Shown here: one piece after another, positions 6,538 to 14,874 of the stretch
Layout: the number at the start of each line of letters is the position of its first letter
Position numbering within the stretch: the first letter of the stretch is position 1
DNA from: Bacillota bacterium
GTDB lineage: Bacteria > Bacillota > Clostridia > Oscillospirales > Acutalibacteraceae
Length of the DNA stretch: 14,964 nt
Direction of reading: 5' to 3'
Assembly: GCA_023412845.1 (NCBI GenBank)
Contig: JAEZRH010000027.1
Coordinates: 1-14,964, forward strand
The notes under the pieces: model-generated
Databases searched by the model: none
What the model was told of the DNA's origin: nothing
What the model saw: the letters and a program-made list of their open reading frames with translations, nothing else
Program-made: the position numbers and the translations under genes

Positions 6538-8949
6538 ATGCGGATGCAGTACGGCCATTTTGACGACAAAAACAGAGAGTACGTGATCAACCGCGTGAAC
6601 ACGCCGGTGCCGTGGACGAATTATATCGGCGTGAACGACATGTGCGCGGTTTTAAGCCAGACGGCGGGGGGCTATTCCTTTTACAAATCGCCCCAGTACC
6701 ACAGGATCACCCGTTTCCGTCCGAACGCCCCTGTCGAACGCCCGGGGCACTACGTCTATCTGCGCGACGACGAAACGGGCGATTACTGGAGCGTTTCGTG
6801 GCAGCCGGTCGGCAAGGACCTGACAAAGGCGAAATACGAATGCAGGCACGGGCTTTCCTACTCGAAATTCCTCTGCGACTACGGGGGGATCAAAGCCTGT
6901 CAGACGGTCTTCATCCCTCTGAACGAGCCGGTGGAGGTTTGGGACGTGCTGCTGAAAAACGATTCCGGCCGTCCCCGCAGGCTCAGCGTCTATTCCTATA
7001 TTGAGTTTTCGTTCCATCAGATCGACATGGATAACCAGAATTTCCAGATGAGTCTGTACGCTTCGGGCTCGGGCTACGCCGACGGCGTGATCGAGTGCGA
7101 CCTGCACTACGAGGAGTTCGGCTGGCAGTGGTTCGCGGCGGGCTTTGAGCCGGACGGCTTCGACTGCCTGCGCGAAAGCTTCCTCGGCAATTACCGCGAC
7201 GAGCGGAACCCCGAAGCGGTCGAGCGCGGCGAATGCTCCTGCAGCTTCGGGAAAACGGGCAACCAGTGCGCCGCGCTGCAAAAGAAGCTGCTCCTTCAGC
7301 CGGGCGAAACGGTGCGCATGGCTTTCCTGCTCGGCGAGGGAAGGCGGGAAAACGCCGCCCCGTTCCGCGAAAAATATTCCGACCCCGCCAGTGTCGACCG
7401 GGCTTTTTCCGATCTTGCGGGCTTCTGGGACGAAAAGCTTGGGCGTCAGCAGGTACATACGCCGAATCCCGGCATGAACACCTCGCTCAATATCTGGAAC
7501 CTGTACCAGGCGGAAGTCAACATCATGTTCTCGCGTTTTGCGTCTTTCATCGAGGTCGGAGGGAGAACCGGCCTCGGCTACCGCGATACCGCACAGGACG
7601 CGATGGCCGTGCCGCATTCGAACCCGGCGAAATGCAGGCAGAGGATCGTCGAGCTGTTCCGCGGGCTCACGCAGGCGGGGTACGGCCTGCACCTTTTCCA
7701 GCCGGAATGGTTCGACCCCGCGCTGCAGGGCAAAAAGCAGAGCTTCAAATCCCCCACGGTCATCCCGACGCCGACCCGCGCCGGGATGGTCCACGGCATC
7801 CGGGACGCCTGCTCGGACGACGCGCTCTGGCTCATAGCCTCCGTCTGCGAATATGTCAAGGAAACGGGAGAATTCTCGCTTCTGGACGAAACAGTCACCT
7901 ATGCCGACGGCGGCGAGGACACCGTCTACGAACACATGCGGCGCATTCTGGACTTTTCCGCCCGCGAGGTCGGCGCGAACGGCATCTGCAAGGGTCTGCG
8001 CGCCGACTGGAACGACTGCCTGAACCTCGGCGGGGGGGAGAGCGCCATGGTTTCGTGCCTGCACTATTGGGCGCTTCAGTATTTCATCGAGCTTTCCGAA
8101 TACACCGGCAGGGACGGGGAAGCGCGGAAATACCGGGCGATGGCAGGGAAGGTCCGTGAAGCGTGCGAAAAGAATCTCTGGGACGGCGAATGGTACATCC
8201 GCGGCATCACGGCTGGCGGACGGAAGATCGGGACCCGTCTCGACAAGGAGGGGCGCGTACATCTGGAGTCGAACGCATGGGCGGTGCTTTCCGGCCTTGC
8301 GGACCGGGAGCACGGCGAAAAAGCGATGGACTCCGTGGACAGATACCTTTATACAAAGTACGGCCTGATGCTGAACGCGCCGTCCTACACGCAGTGCGAC
8401 GACGAGATCGGCTTTGTGACGCGCGTCTATCCCGGCGTGAAGGAAAACGGGTCCGTTTTCAGTCACCCCAACCCATGGGCGTGGTGCGCCGAGGCGAAGC
8501 TCGGCCGCGGCGACCGGGCCATGAAGTTCTACAACGCGCTGCTGCCGTACAATCAGAATGACGAGATCGAGGTGCGGCAGGCGGAGCCGTATTCCTACTG
8601 CCAGTTCGTGATGGGGAAGGACCACTCGGCGTTCGGCCGCGCGCGCCATCCGTTCATGACGGGCTCCGGAGGCTGGGCCTATTTCGCCGCGACGCATTAT
8701 CTGCTGGGCATCCGGCCGGAGTACGGCGGCCTGGCGGTCGACCCCTGCATCCCGCACGAGTGGGACGGGTTCGGCGTCACGCGCGTCTGGCGCGGCGCCG
8801 TTTATGAAATCCATGTAGAGAACCCCGGCCACGTATGCAAGGGCGTCCGCTCCCTGCAGGTCGACGGTGCCGAAATTTCCGGTGTGATTCCCGTGCAGCC
8901 CGCCGGTTCCCGGCATCGGGTCCTGGCGGTCATGGGCCGCCAAATTTGA
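6538..8949 (+). CDS. N,N'-diacetylchitobiose phosphorylase (GH94)
   Basis: A cytosolic inverting phosphorylase splitting (GlcNAc)2 with phosphate into GlcNAc-1-phosphate and GlcNAc. By memory it matches the Vibrio proteolyticus ChBP over its whole length (801 residues there), e.g. AGGYSFY, RPGHYVYLRDD, RHGLSYSKF, RFASFIEVGGRTGLGYRD and LRADWNDCLNLGGGES. Counting from the ATG at 6544, the general acid is Asp491 in ADWND (Vibrio Asp492), and Arg347-Asp348 (YRDTAQD) are at the sugar site. Cellobiose phosphorylases lack many of these strings, so chitobiose is preferred over cellobiose. Domain order is N-terminal beta-sandwich, linker, then (alpha/alpha)6 barrel. The start is either ATG 6538 (GGAGG five bases before, used here) or ATG 6544, which aligns with the homologue; an ATG at 6439 is upstream of the promoter. 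There is no signal peptide, so the substrate must be imported intact. The mutase gene follows after 115 bp. Confidence 0.93.
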   Translation: MRMQYGHFDDKNREYVINRVNTPVPWTNYIGVNDMCAVLSQTAGGYSFYKSPQYHRITRFRPNAPVERPGHYVYLRDDETGDYWSVSWQPVGKDLTKAKYECRHGLSYSKFLCDYGGIKACQTVFIPLNEPVEVWDVLLKNDSGRPRRLSVYSYIEFSFHQIDMDNQNFQMSLYASGSGYADGVIECDLHYEEFGWQWFAAGFEPDGFDCLRESFLGNYRDERNPEAVERGECSCSFGKTGNQCAALQKKLLLQPGETVRMAFLLGEGRRENAAPFREKYSDPASVDRAFSDLAGFWDEKLGRQQVHTPNPGMNTSLNIWNLYQAEVNIMFSRFASFIEVGGRTGLGYRDTAQDAMAVPHSNPAKCRQRIVELFRGLTQAGYGLHLFQPEWFDPALQGKKQSFKSPTVIPTPTRAGMVHGIRDACSDDALWLIASVCEYVKETGEFSLLDETVTYADGGEDTVYEHMRRILDFSAREVGANGICKGLRADWNDCLNLGGGESAMVSCLHYWALQYFIELSEYTGRDGEARKYRAMAGKVREACEKNLWDGEWYIRGITAGGRKIGTRLDKEGRVHLESNAWAVLSGLADREHGEKAMDSVDRYLYTKYGLMLNAPSYTQCDDEIGFVTRVYPGVKENGSVFSHPNPWAWCAEAKLGRGDRAMKFYNALLPYNQNDEIEVRQAEPYSYCQFVMGKDHSAFGRARHPFMTGSGGWAYFAATHYLLGIRPEYGGLAVDPCIPHEWDGFGVTRVWRGAVYEIHVENPGHVCKGVRSLQVDGAEISGVIPVQPAGSRHRVLAVMGRQI

Positions 8950-9011
8950 CAGGTTCTCAGAGCGAAGACGGGAGAGCCGCGCTGCGAATGCCGCAGTCGT
9001 GTCCGCCGTAG

Positions 9012-9040
9012 GCGCGAGAGGTGCTTTGCACCCGCCGCGC
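9012..9040 (+). repeat. Intercistronic hairpin before the mutase gene
   Basis: Two stacked 5-bp stems, GCGCG/CGCGC (9012-9016, 9036-9040) and GGTGC/GCACC (9020-9024, 9028-9032), share a TTT loop and a 3x3 internal loop. It ends about 10 bases before the ribosome site of the mutase, in the 115-bp gap after the phosphorylase. No T-run follows, so it should not terminate; it may tune stability or translation. No promoter was seen in this gap. Confidence 0.45.
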
Positions 9041-9064
9041 GGAGAAAAAGGGGTGAAAACAGCT

Positions 9065-10480
9065 ATGATAAAATTCGGAACAGGCGGCTGGAGGGCCGTC
9101 ATCGGCGACGATTTTACGAGGGCGAACGTCCAGCTGCTGACGACGGCCCTGGCAAAAAAGATGAAGGACGAAAACAAATGCGGCAGGGGATTCGTCATCG
9201 GCTACGACCGCCGCTTCCTTTCGGACGAGGCGGCACACTGGGCCGCGGAAGTCATGGCCGCGCAGAAAATCTTCTGCCGCGTCATCAATCGCGAATCCCC
9301 GACGCCGCTCATCATGTTCGCCGTCCAGCAGTACGGCCTTCCGTACGGCATGACGGTGACGGCGAGCCATAACCCGGCCATTTATAACGGCATCAAGCTG
9401 TTCATGGAGGGCGGCCGCGACGCGGACGAACTTCTCACCAGCGAGATCGAACGGTACATCCGGGAGACGGACCCGTCCGAGGTTGTCGCCGTCCCGTTCG
9501 ACGGAGCTCTTCGGTCGGGGACCGTCGAATATATCGACCCGATGAACCAGTACATCGACGGCATTATCCGGTCGGTCGACATGGACGTCATCCGCAGCTC
9601 CGGGCTGAAGATCGTTCTTGACCCCATGTACGGCGTCAGCCGCACGGCGCTGCAGACCATCCTGCTGACCGCCCGGTGCGACGTGGACGTCATCCACGAG
9701 CGGCATGACGTGTTGTTCGGGGGACGCCTGCCCGCGCCTAACAGCAGGACGCTTGCGAGCCTGATCAGCTATGTGGAAGAGCATCACTGCGACCTCGGCA
9801 TCGCGACCGACGGCGACGCGGACCGCCTCGGCGTGATCGACGACCGGGGAAATTTTCTGCACCCGAACAAGATCCTCGTGCTGCTGTATTATTACCTGAT
9901 GAAATACAAGGGCTGGCACGGCGCGGCGGTGCGCAACCTCGCCACGACGCACCTGCTCGACCGCATTGCGGAAGACTTCGGCGAGACCTGCTACGAGGTG
10001 CCGGTCGGATTCAAATACGTCTCTTCAAAAATGGCGGAGACGAACGCCATCATCGGCGGCGAATCTTCGGGAGGACTGACCGTGCGGGGCCATATCCAGG
10101 GCAAGGACGGCATCTACGCCGCTTCGCTCCTTGTCGAGATGCTGGCCGCGACCGGGCGCAAGCTCTCCGAAATCTACGACGGGGTCACGGCCCGCTACGG
10201 GGCCTGCGAAATGAGCGAAGAAGACTACCGCTTTTCGCGCGAAACGAAGGAACGCGTCACGGAGGTGCTCCTCAAAGACAAACTGCTCCCGGAGTTCCCG
10301 TATGAGATCGAGCGGGTCAGCTATATGGACGGCTGCAAGGTGTATTTCAAGAACGGGGGCTGGATCATCGCCCGCTTTTCCGGCACCGAGCCGCTGCTGC
10401 GCATTTTCTGCGAAATGCGTACGCTCGCCGAGGCCCGGCGGACGGGAAGAATTCTGGCCGATTTTCTCTCCATCGCATAA
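9065..10480 (+). CDS. Alpha-D-phosphohexomutase, probably N-acetylglucosamine-1-phosphate mutase
   Basis: A 471-residue enzyme of the phosphoglucomutase/phosphomannomutase superfamily. The four signature loops are intact: the phosphoserine loop TVTASHNP with Ser101, the Mg2+ loop DGDADR (249-254), the sugar-recognition loop GGESSGG (331-337) and the phosphate loop RFSGTEPLLR (437-446). The start ATG 9065 gives the family opening IKFGTGGWRAVIG and lies eight bases after an AAGGGGTGA ribosome site; a GTG at 9053 is less likely. It follows the chitobiose phosphorylase and precedes a terminator, so the two form a transcription unit. Chitobiose phosphorylase releases GlcNAc-1-phosphate, and from memory Vibrio cholerae has a similar mutase (VC0611) beside its phosphorylase (VC0612). 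The likely job is therefore GlcNAc-1-P to GlcNAc-6-P for entry to the NagA/NagB route. Glucose-1-P or mannose-1-P use cannot be excluded from sequence. Confidence 0.88.
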   Translation: MIKFGTGGWRAVIGDDFTRANVQLLTTALAKKMKDENKCGRGFVIGYDRRFLSDEAAHWAAEVMAAQKIFCRVINRESPTPLIMFAVQQYGLPYGMTVTASHNPAIYNGIKLFMEGGRDADELLTSEIERYIRETDPSEVVAVPFDGALRSGTVEYIDPMNQYIDGIIRSVDMDVIRSSGLKIVLDPMYGVSRTALQTILLTARCDVDVIHERHDVLFGGRLPAPNSRTLASLISYVEEHHCDLGIATDGDADRLGVIDDRGNFLHPNKILVLLYYYLMKYKGWHGAAVRNLATTHLLDRIAEDFGETCYEVPVGFKYVSSKMAETNAIIGGESSGGLTVRGHIQGKDGIYAASLLVEMLAATGRKLSEIYDGVTARYGACEMSEEDYRFSRETKERVTEVLLKDKLLPEFPYEIERVSYMDGCKVYFKNGGWIIARFSGTEPLLRIFCEMRTLAEARRTGRILADFLSIA

Positions 10481-10498
10481 ACTCCCCAATAACTCCGG

Positions 10499-10530
10499 AA
10501 AAGGACAGCTGAATCGCAGCTGTCCTTTTC
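10499..10530 (+). terminator. Rho-independent terminator after the mutase
   Basis: A perfect 13-bp stem AAAAGGACAGCTG / CAGCTGTCCTTTT (10499-10511, 10517-10529) with a 5-base loop lies 18 bases past the mutase stop. The T-run is only four bases, inside the stem, as is common for A-tract/T-tract terminators. It separates the phosphorylase-mutase unit from the kinase gene. Confidence 0.8.
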
Positions 10531-10537
10531 GTATGCA

Positions 10538-10566
10538 TTTACCAAATCCCGTTTCCGTGCTATTAT
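10538..10566 (+). promoter_or_regulatory. Promoter of the histidine kinase unit
   Basis: TTTACC (10538-10543) and TATTAT (10561-10566) are 17 bp apart, and TGC directly before the latter makes an extended -10. The predicted start is near 10573, about 54 bases before the kinase ATG and just after the preceding terminator. Confidence 0.68.
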
Positions 10567-10626
10567 GCTGTGGGGGCAAAACAATTTTGCAGGCTTGGGC
10601 GGACAGCGCCCGGGAAGAGGAAGCGT

Positions 10627-12372
10627 ATGAAAAAGAAATTCGCTCTGAAGGGCAGAAAGATTTCGCTCAAATGGGGACTCATCTCCATCATCCTGGCCTG
10701 CTGGATTCTTCCCGTAGCCCTTCTGGGCGGGGTGACCAGCTATTACATCAACAACAACATCAACGGCCGGATTGCGGATACCATCACGTCCTCAGCGGAG
10801 AATTCCGTGAAGAATTCCCTGAACCAGCTCAACTCCGTCATTTCCGCCTCGCGTTACGCCTCCTACAACGGCACGGTGCAGTCGGACTATCTCGCCTATC
10901 TGCAGTCGGGCGACGGCACCGCGCTTTACAGCGGCATCCGCGATTTTCTGACGAAACAGTACAAATACGACGACAGATTCCTTCTGACCATGCTGTATTT
11001 CACCCGCGAGCCGGACAATGTGTATTTTACATACAATGAGACGTACTCCGGCGTCATGAAATATCTGAACAGCGTGCACGGAACGGTCAAGGGGCTTTCC
11101 AGAACGCTGGGGACGGATATCGGTTTCCTAAATGTCGGGGGCAGCGTCTATATGGTCCGGAACATCCTTGACAGCGATTACAATACCTATGCGGTCCTTG
11201 TCATGCAGCTCAATCCGGAGACCGTGTTCGGCAATATCAAAAACGTCGCATGGGCGACGGACACCACCGTGTGGCTCAATTCCACGAAAATCGTGCTGAG
11301 CGGCTCCGACGTCCCGACGGACGCCGTGCCCGTCGATCCGTCGCAGAATGACCTTTTTTATAAAAACACGCAGAACAAAACCTATGTCTGCGGCTCAAGC
11401 CGGACGCAGGATTTCCGCTTTTCGTACGTGATCCGTGTGAACAGCGCCCCGCTCGCAAAGGAGCTTTCCGGGTTCAGAATCACGCTTTTCGCGGTTATCG
11501 CGCTCATTCTCCCGCTGCTCGGCGTGGTGATCTGGTTCTTCACGCGCAACGTTTCCGTCCCGATCGGCCGTCTGATCCAGCAAACCAATAAAATCGAGGG
11601 CGGCGAGTTCGGCGTGCAGGTGGAGGACCGGTTTGCGAGCGTCGAATTTCAGCACCTGGCCAACTCCTTCAACAGCATGTCCTATAAGCTGAAATATCAG
11701 TTTGAACGCATCTTCAGGGAGGAGCTTGCGCTGCGCGACGCGCGCATCATGGCCCTGCAGCTGCAGATCAATCCGCATTTTTTGAACAACACGCTCGAGA
11801 TCATCAACTGGGAGGCGAGACTCGCGGACAACGTGAAGGTCTCGCGCATGATCGAGGCGCTTTCCACCATGCTGAACGCGGCCGTGGACCGGAAGGGAAA
11901 GCCGATGGTCCATCTCTCGGAAGAACTGATGTACGTCGACGCATACCTCTACATTATTTCCGAGCGGTTCGGCAAGCGGCTGTCGGTCACGAAACAGATC
12001 GACCCGGAGCTGGTCGACGTCCATGTTCCGCGTCTGATCCTGCAGCCGGTGATCGAGAACGCCGTGGAACACGGCATCCAGGCGCACCAGAAAGGCGCCG
12101 TGGAGATCCGCGCTTTCCGCGAGAGGAACAGTCTTGTTCTGGAGGTCGAGAACGACGGCCCCCTGAGCGAAGAGGACCGGGGGAAGATCCGGCTGCTCCT
12201 TTCCGACGATTACGACGCCGCAAACGAAAGCTCCGGCAATCTGGGAATCCGCAACGTCAACCAGAGACTTAAGATTCTTTTCGGGGAAAGCAGCGGACTT
12301 TCGATTATTATGAACAGCAAAAATAATACAGTGGCGAGAATTGTTATTGCTATTGTACAAAACAAGCAATAA
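10627..12372 (+). CDS. Membrane sensor histidine kinase, YesM/LytS type
   Basis: A 581-residue sensor kinase. TM1 is at about 16-39 and TM2 at 284-306, enclosing an extracellular domain of about 245 residues (likely a dCache-like fold, not provable by eye). A HAMP linker follows (307-360), then the His_kinase box with phospho-acceptor His384 in LQLQINPHFLNNTLE, and a HATPase domain with N-box QPVIENAVEHG (473-483) and G-box NLGIRNVNQRL (538-548). This is the architecture of YesM-like kinases, which normally pair with an AraC-type YesN regulator and control neighbouring sugar ABC transporters. No response regulator gene lies on either side in the window. The ATG 10627 is preceded by AGAGGAAG and is chosen over the upstream GTG at 10570, which lies at the predicted transcription start. 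It probably senses a sugar or its binding protein and controls the transporter genes that follow. Confidence 0.93.
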   Translation: MKKKFALKGRKISLKWGLISIILACWILPVALLGGVTSYYINNNINGRIADTITSSAENSVKNSLNQLNSVISASRYASYNGTVQSDYLAYLQSGDGTALYSGIRDFLTKQYKYDDRFLLTMLYFTREPDNVYFTYNETYSGVMKYLNSVHGTVKGLSRTLGTDIGFLNVGGSVYMVRNILDSDYNTYAVLVMQLNPETVFGNIKNVAWATDTTVWLNSTKIVLSGSDVPTDAVPVDPSQNDLFYKNTQNKTYVCGSSRTQDFRFSYVIRVNSAPLAKELSGFRITLFAVIALILPLLGVVIWFFTRNVSVPIGRLIQQTNKIEGGEFGVQVEDRFASVEFQHLANSFNSMSYKLKYQFERIFREELALRDARIMALQLQINPHFLNNTLEIINWEARLADNVKVSRMIEALSTMLNAAVDRKGKPMVHLSEELMYVDAYLYIISERFGKRLSVTKQIDPELVDVHVPRLILQPVIENAVEHGIQAHQKGAVEIRAFRERNSLVLEVENDGPLSEEDRGKIRLLLSDDYDAANESSGNLGIRNVNQRLKILFGESSGLSIIMNSKNNTVARIVIAIVQNKQ

Positions 12373-12375
12373 TAT
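12347..12375 (+). promoter_or_regulatory. Weak promoter candidate before the binding-protein gene
   Basis: TTGCTA (12347-12352) and TAATAT (12370-12375) are 17 bp apart and span the end of the kinase gene in an AT-rich stretch. Each hexamer matches 4 of 6. The 105-bp gap to the binding-protein gene is long and AT-rich for this genome, which suits a regulated promoter, but the hexamers are poor; an activator would be needed. Confidence 0.32.
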
Positions 12376-12477
12376 ACAACAAATCACAAAACTATTCATT
12401 ATTATTTCCAAAGCGGAAGTGTAAGATAGAAACACGGAAAACTTTCCTGCCATTTCAAAACTTAGGGAGGTAAAATT

Positions 12478-13815
12478 ATGAAAATGAAAAAAGCGGCAGC
12501 GTTTGTGCTTGCAATGTCACTCTGCGGCGCATTGTTCGGCTGCCAGAGCTCTCAGCAGGCCGCGCCCTCTCAGGCTGCGGCGTCAACGGCCGCGGCTTCT
12601 TCACAGGCGGCGTCTCAGGCGTCCAAACCGGCCGAGATCACGGTCGTGACATCCTACGGCGGCGACGACGGCAACCGCGCGAATTATGAGGCCGCCGTCA
12701 AGGATTACGAGACCGCCACCGGCAACACCGTGAAGGACGCTTCCGGTACTTCCAACGAAGAGTGGAAAGCCAAGATCATGGCGGACTTTGAAACGGGAGC
12801 GGAACCCGACGTGCTGTTTTACTTCAACGGCGTCGACTCCAACAAGATTGTTCAGGGCGGCAAGGTCGTCAGCATAGACGAGATCCGCAAGGTCTACCCG
12901 GAGTATGCCGGCAACATGAAGGATGAGCTGCTGGGCGCCTCCCCGGCCGACGGCAAGAACTACTCCGTGCCGGTCAACGGCTACTGGGAAGCCCTTTACG
13001 TCAACAAGAAGGTCCTGTCCGCCGCCGGTGTTCAGGCCCCGGACGCGAGCACCACGTGGGACCAGTTCCTGAAGGACTGCGAAGCCGTCAAGAGCAAGGG
13101 CTGCACCCCGATCGCCTGCTCGCTGCAGGAAGTCCCGCACTACTGGTTCGAGTATACCATCTTCAACCACGACACGGTCGCGGCGCATGCGAAGCTTCCG
13201 GCCTCTTCGACGGACGGGGAGGGCAAGGCCTGGGTCGCTGGTCTGGGCGATATCAAGACCCTCTATGAAAAAGGCTATTTCCCGAAGAATACCCTGACGG
13301 CGACCGATGCGGAAACCTTCCAGCTGATGGCCGACAACAAGGCGGCGTTCGCCATCGACGGCTCCTGGAAACTCGGCTGGTTCACCCAGAACGCAAAGGA
13401 CATCAACGATTTCACCGTGACATATGTCCCCGCCCAGAACCAGAGGAAAGCAACGGACATCATCGGCGGCATCTCCATGGGCTACTACATCACCAAGAAG
13501 GCCTGGGACGATCCGGCCAAGCAGAAGGCGTGTGTACAGTTTGTCGAGGCCATGACGACGGATCAGGTCGTTTCCAAGTTCGGCGCGACGGCCGTAACGG
13601 CCTTGAAGAACGGCACAACGGCTCCGAACGGCGCGGATTCCCTCACGCTGGCGGCAATCGCCATGGCCAAGGGCCAGACGGGCATCGCGGCCGCCGCTCA
13701 GGATAACCTCGGCCAGCAGGCCCGCACCGCGCTGTTCGCGGACATCAAGAACATCGTAAGCGGGAAGAAAGACGCCGCAAAGGCCGTGGATACGGCTCTT
13801 ACGACCAAAGGCTGA
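12478..13815 (+). CDS. Sugar ABC transporter substrate-binding lipoprotein (SBP family 1)
   Basis: A 445-residue extracellular binding lipoprotein. The ATG has AGGGAGG (12464-12470) seven bases upstream. The signal peptide ends in the lipobox LFGC, with Cys22 as lipid anchor; residues 23-50 form a Gln/Ala/Ser-rich tether. The mature domain starts EITVVTSYGG and shows class 1 features: a DVLFYFNG stretch, PVNGYWEALYVNKKVLSAAG (the usual wrote-through of lobe I), TTWDQFLKDCEAVK, KAAFAIDGSWKLG and ending in a helical C-lobe. Family members bind oligosaccharides, with aromatic residues stacking on sugar rings; several Trp and Tyr are present. The substrate is not readable from sequence. The phosphorylase upstream suggests chitobiose or a chito-oligosaccharide; a plant-type or host-glycan disaccharide is an alternative. 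It is followed by permease genes of the same system. Confidence 0.93.
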   Translation: MKMKKAAAFVLAMSLCGALFGCQSSQQAAPSQAAASTAAASSQAASQASKPAEITVVTSYGGDDGNRANYEAAVKDYETATGNTVKDASGTSNEEWKAKIMADFETGAEPDVLFYFNGVDSNKIVQGGKVVSIDEIRKVYPEYAGNMKDELLGASPADGKNYSVPVNGYWEALYVNKKVLSAAGVQAPDASTTWDQFLKDCEAVKSKGCTPIACSLQEVPHYWFEYTIFNHDTVAAHAKLPASSTDGEGKAWVAGLGDIKTLYEKGYFPKNTLTATDAETFQLMADNKAAFAIDGSWKLGWFTQNAKDINDFTVTYVPAQNQRKATDIIGGISMGYYITKKAWDDPAKQKACVQFVEAMTTDQVVSKFGATAVTALKNGTTAPNGADSLTLAAIAMAKGQTGIAAAAQDNLGQQARTALFADIKNIVSGKKDAAKAVDTALTTKG

Positions 13816-13849
13816 ACCCCGGCAATCTGGTTTAGCGGACTTTTCGTTG

Positions 13850-13886
13850 AAAAACCGGAGAGTGAATCGTCATCTCTCCGGTTTTT
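13850..13886 (+). terminator. Terminator-like hairpin between binding protein and permease
   Basis: A perfect 13-bp stem AAAAACCGGAGAG / CTCTCCGGTTTTT (13850-13862, 13874-13886), which can extend inside the loop by TGA/TCA, ends in a T5 run. It lies 34 bases after the binding-protein stop and 13 bases before the permease start. It probably ends most transcripts and lets a fraction continue, giving more binding protein than permease. Confidence 0.8.
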
Positions 13887-13899
13887 CCAAGAGAAAGCG

Positions 13900-14796
13900 A
13901 TGGTAGAAATGAACTCGATGATCTATAAGAAGAAATCGCCGCTCTTCGCTTTTCTGGTCCCCGCATTCGCGTTCATGGGACTTTTCCTGTATTATCCGTT
14001 CGTGATGAACATTTACAACAGCTTCTGCAACATCGACGGGCTTGGAACGGCGGCGAGCGGGTGGAATTCCCCGTGGTATCTCAACTATTTGAAGCTGTTC
14101 CAGGACCCCATTATGGCGACGGCGGTGGAAAACACCCTGCTGTTTATGGTGCTGACGATTATTTTTCAGGTGGGCGTCGCCCTGGTGCTTGCCCTGCTGG
14201 TGGATAATATCCGGAAGGGGACGCAGTTTTTCCGCACGGTATATTTTTTCCCCATCGTGATCTCCGCCACGGCGCTGGGGCTGCTTTTCAACCTGATATT
14301 TTTATACGACGGCGGCATGGTCAACCAACTGCTGCAGATTTTCGGCGTGACCGACGCCGTTGACTGGAAAGACGAAACGCATTACTTTTTCACCATGGCG
14401 CTGCCGGTCATGTGGCAGTACGTCGGGTTCTATTTTGTCATTCTTGTGACGGGCCTCAACAACATTTCGCCGGACCTCTACGAGGCGGCAGAAATCGACG
14501 GCGCCAGCCGCGGGCAGCGCGTGAGGTACATCACGCTGCCGCTTCTGCACAACGTGCTGTGCACCTGCCTGATCCTCGCCATCACGGGCGCGCTGAAAAT
14601 CTTCGACCTGCCGTGGATCATGATGGGCGACGGCATGCCGATGAACAAATCCTGGCTGACCGCGACATATATGTATAACCAGACGTTCACCATGGGCGAC
14701 GTCGACTACGGTTCCACCATCGCCATCGTCATCGTTGTCCTGGGCGTTGTCATTTCCCAGATCGCCAACACGGTTCTCAAGGAGAAGGAGTACTGA
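13900..14796 (+). CDS. Sugar ABC transporter permease, MalF/UgpA type
   Basis: A 298-residue membrane protein with six predicted transmembrane segments, at about 15-36, 78-101, 110-135, 162-186, 216-238 and 271-291. The cytoplasmic EAA loop, where the ATPase docks, is visible at about 195-214 (EAAEIDGASRGQRVRYITLP). Length and order fit the first permease of CUT1-type oligosaccharide importers. The ATG at 13900 has only a modest ribosome site (AGAGAAAG); ATGs at 13909 and 13918 are also possible and would cut only three or six residues. It forms a heterodimer with the permease that begins at 14875. A separate ATPase gene is not in the window; CUT1 systems of Firmicutes often share one MsmK-like ATPase encoded elsewhere. 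Confidence 0.94.
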   Translation: MVEMNSMIYKKKSPLFAFLVPAFAFMGLFLYYPFVMNIYNSFCNIDGLGTAASGWNSPWYLNYLKLFQDPIMATAVENTLLFMVLTIIFQVGVALVLALLVDNIRKGTQFFRTVYFFPIVISATALGLLFNLIFLYDGGMVNQLLQIFGVTDAVDWKDETHYFFTMALPVMWQYVGFYFVILVTGLNNISPDLYEAAEIDGASRGQRVRYITLPLLHNVLCTCLILAITGALKIFDLPWIMMGDGMPMNKSWLTATYMYNQTFTMGDVDYGSTIAIVIVVLGVVISQIANTVLKEKEY

Positions 14797-14819
14797 AATC
14801 CCGCAATAAACCCACCGCG

Positions 14820-14849
14820 CCGGAAAAAGGATTCTGCAAATATTTCCGG
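14820..14849 (+). repeat. Small inverted repeat between the two permease genes
   Basis: CCGGAAA (14820-14826) and TTTCCGG (14843-14849) form a 7-bp stem around a 16-base loop in the 78-bp gap. The loop is large and no T-run follows. A role is not evident. Confidence 0.3.
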
Positions 14850-14874
14850 ACGCTTCGAAAGGATTGGTCACGGT

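Noticed and set aside
6652..9198. An 848-codon open frame on the minus strand opposite the phosphorylase gene
   Set aside because: It mirrors the coding frame of a well-supported GH94 gene. High G+C at third codon positions removes stops from the antisense frame. The product shows no recognisable domain, and it runs across the gap and the start of the next real gene.
12341..12372. Imperfect inverted repeat TTGCT...AGCAA at the end of the kinase gene as a terminator
   Set aside because: The stem is AT-rich and interrupted, with no T-run after it. The AT-rich context better suits a promoter region.
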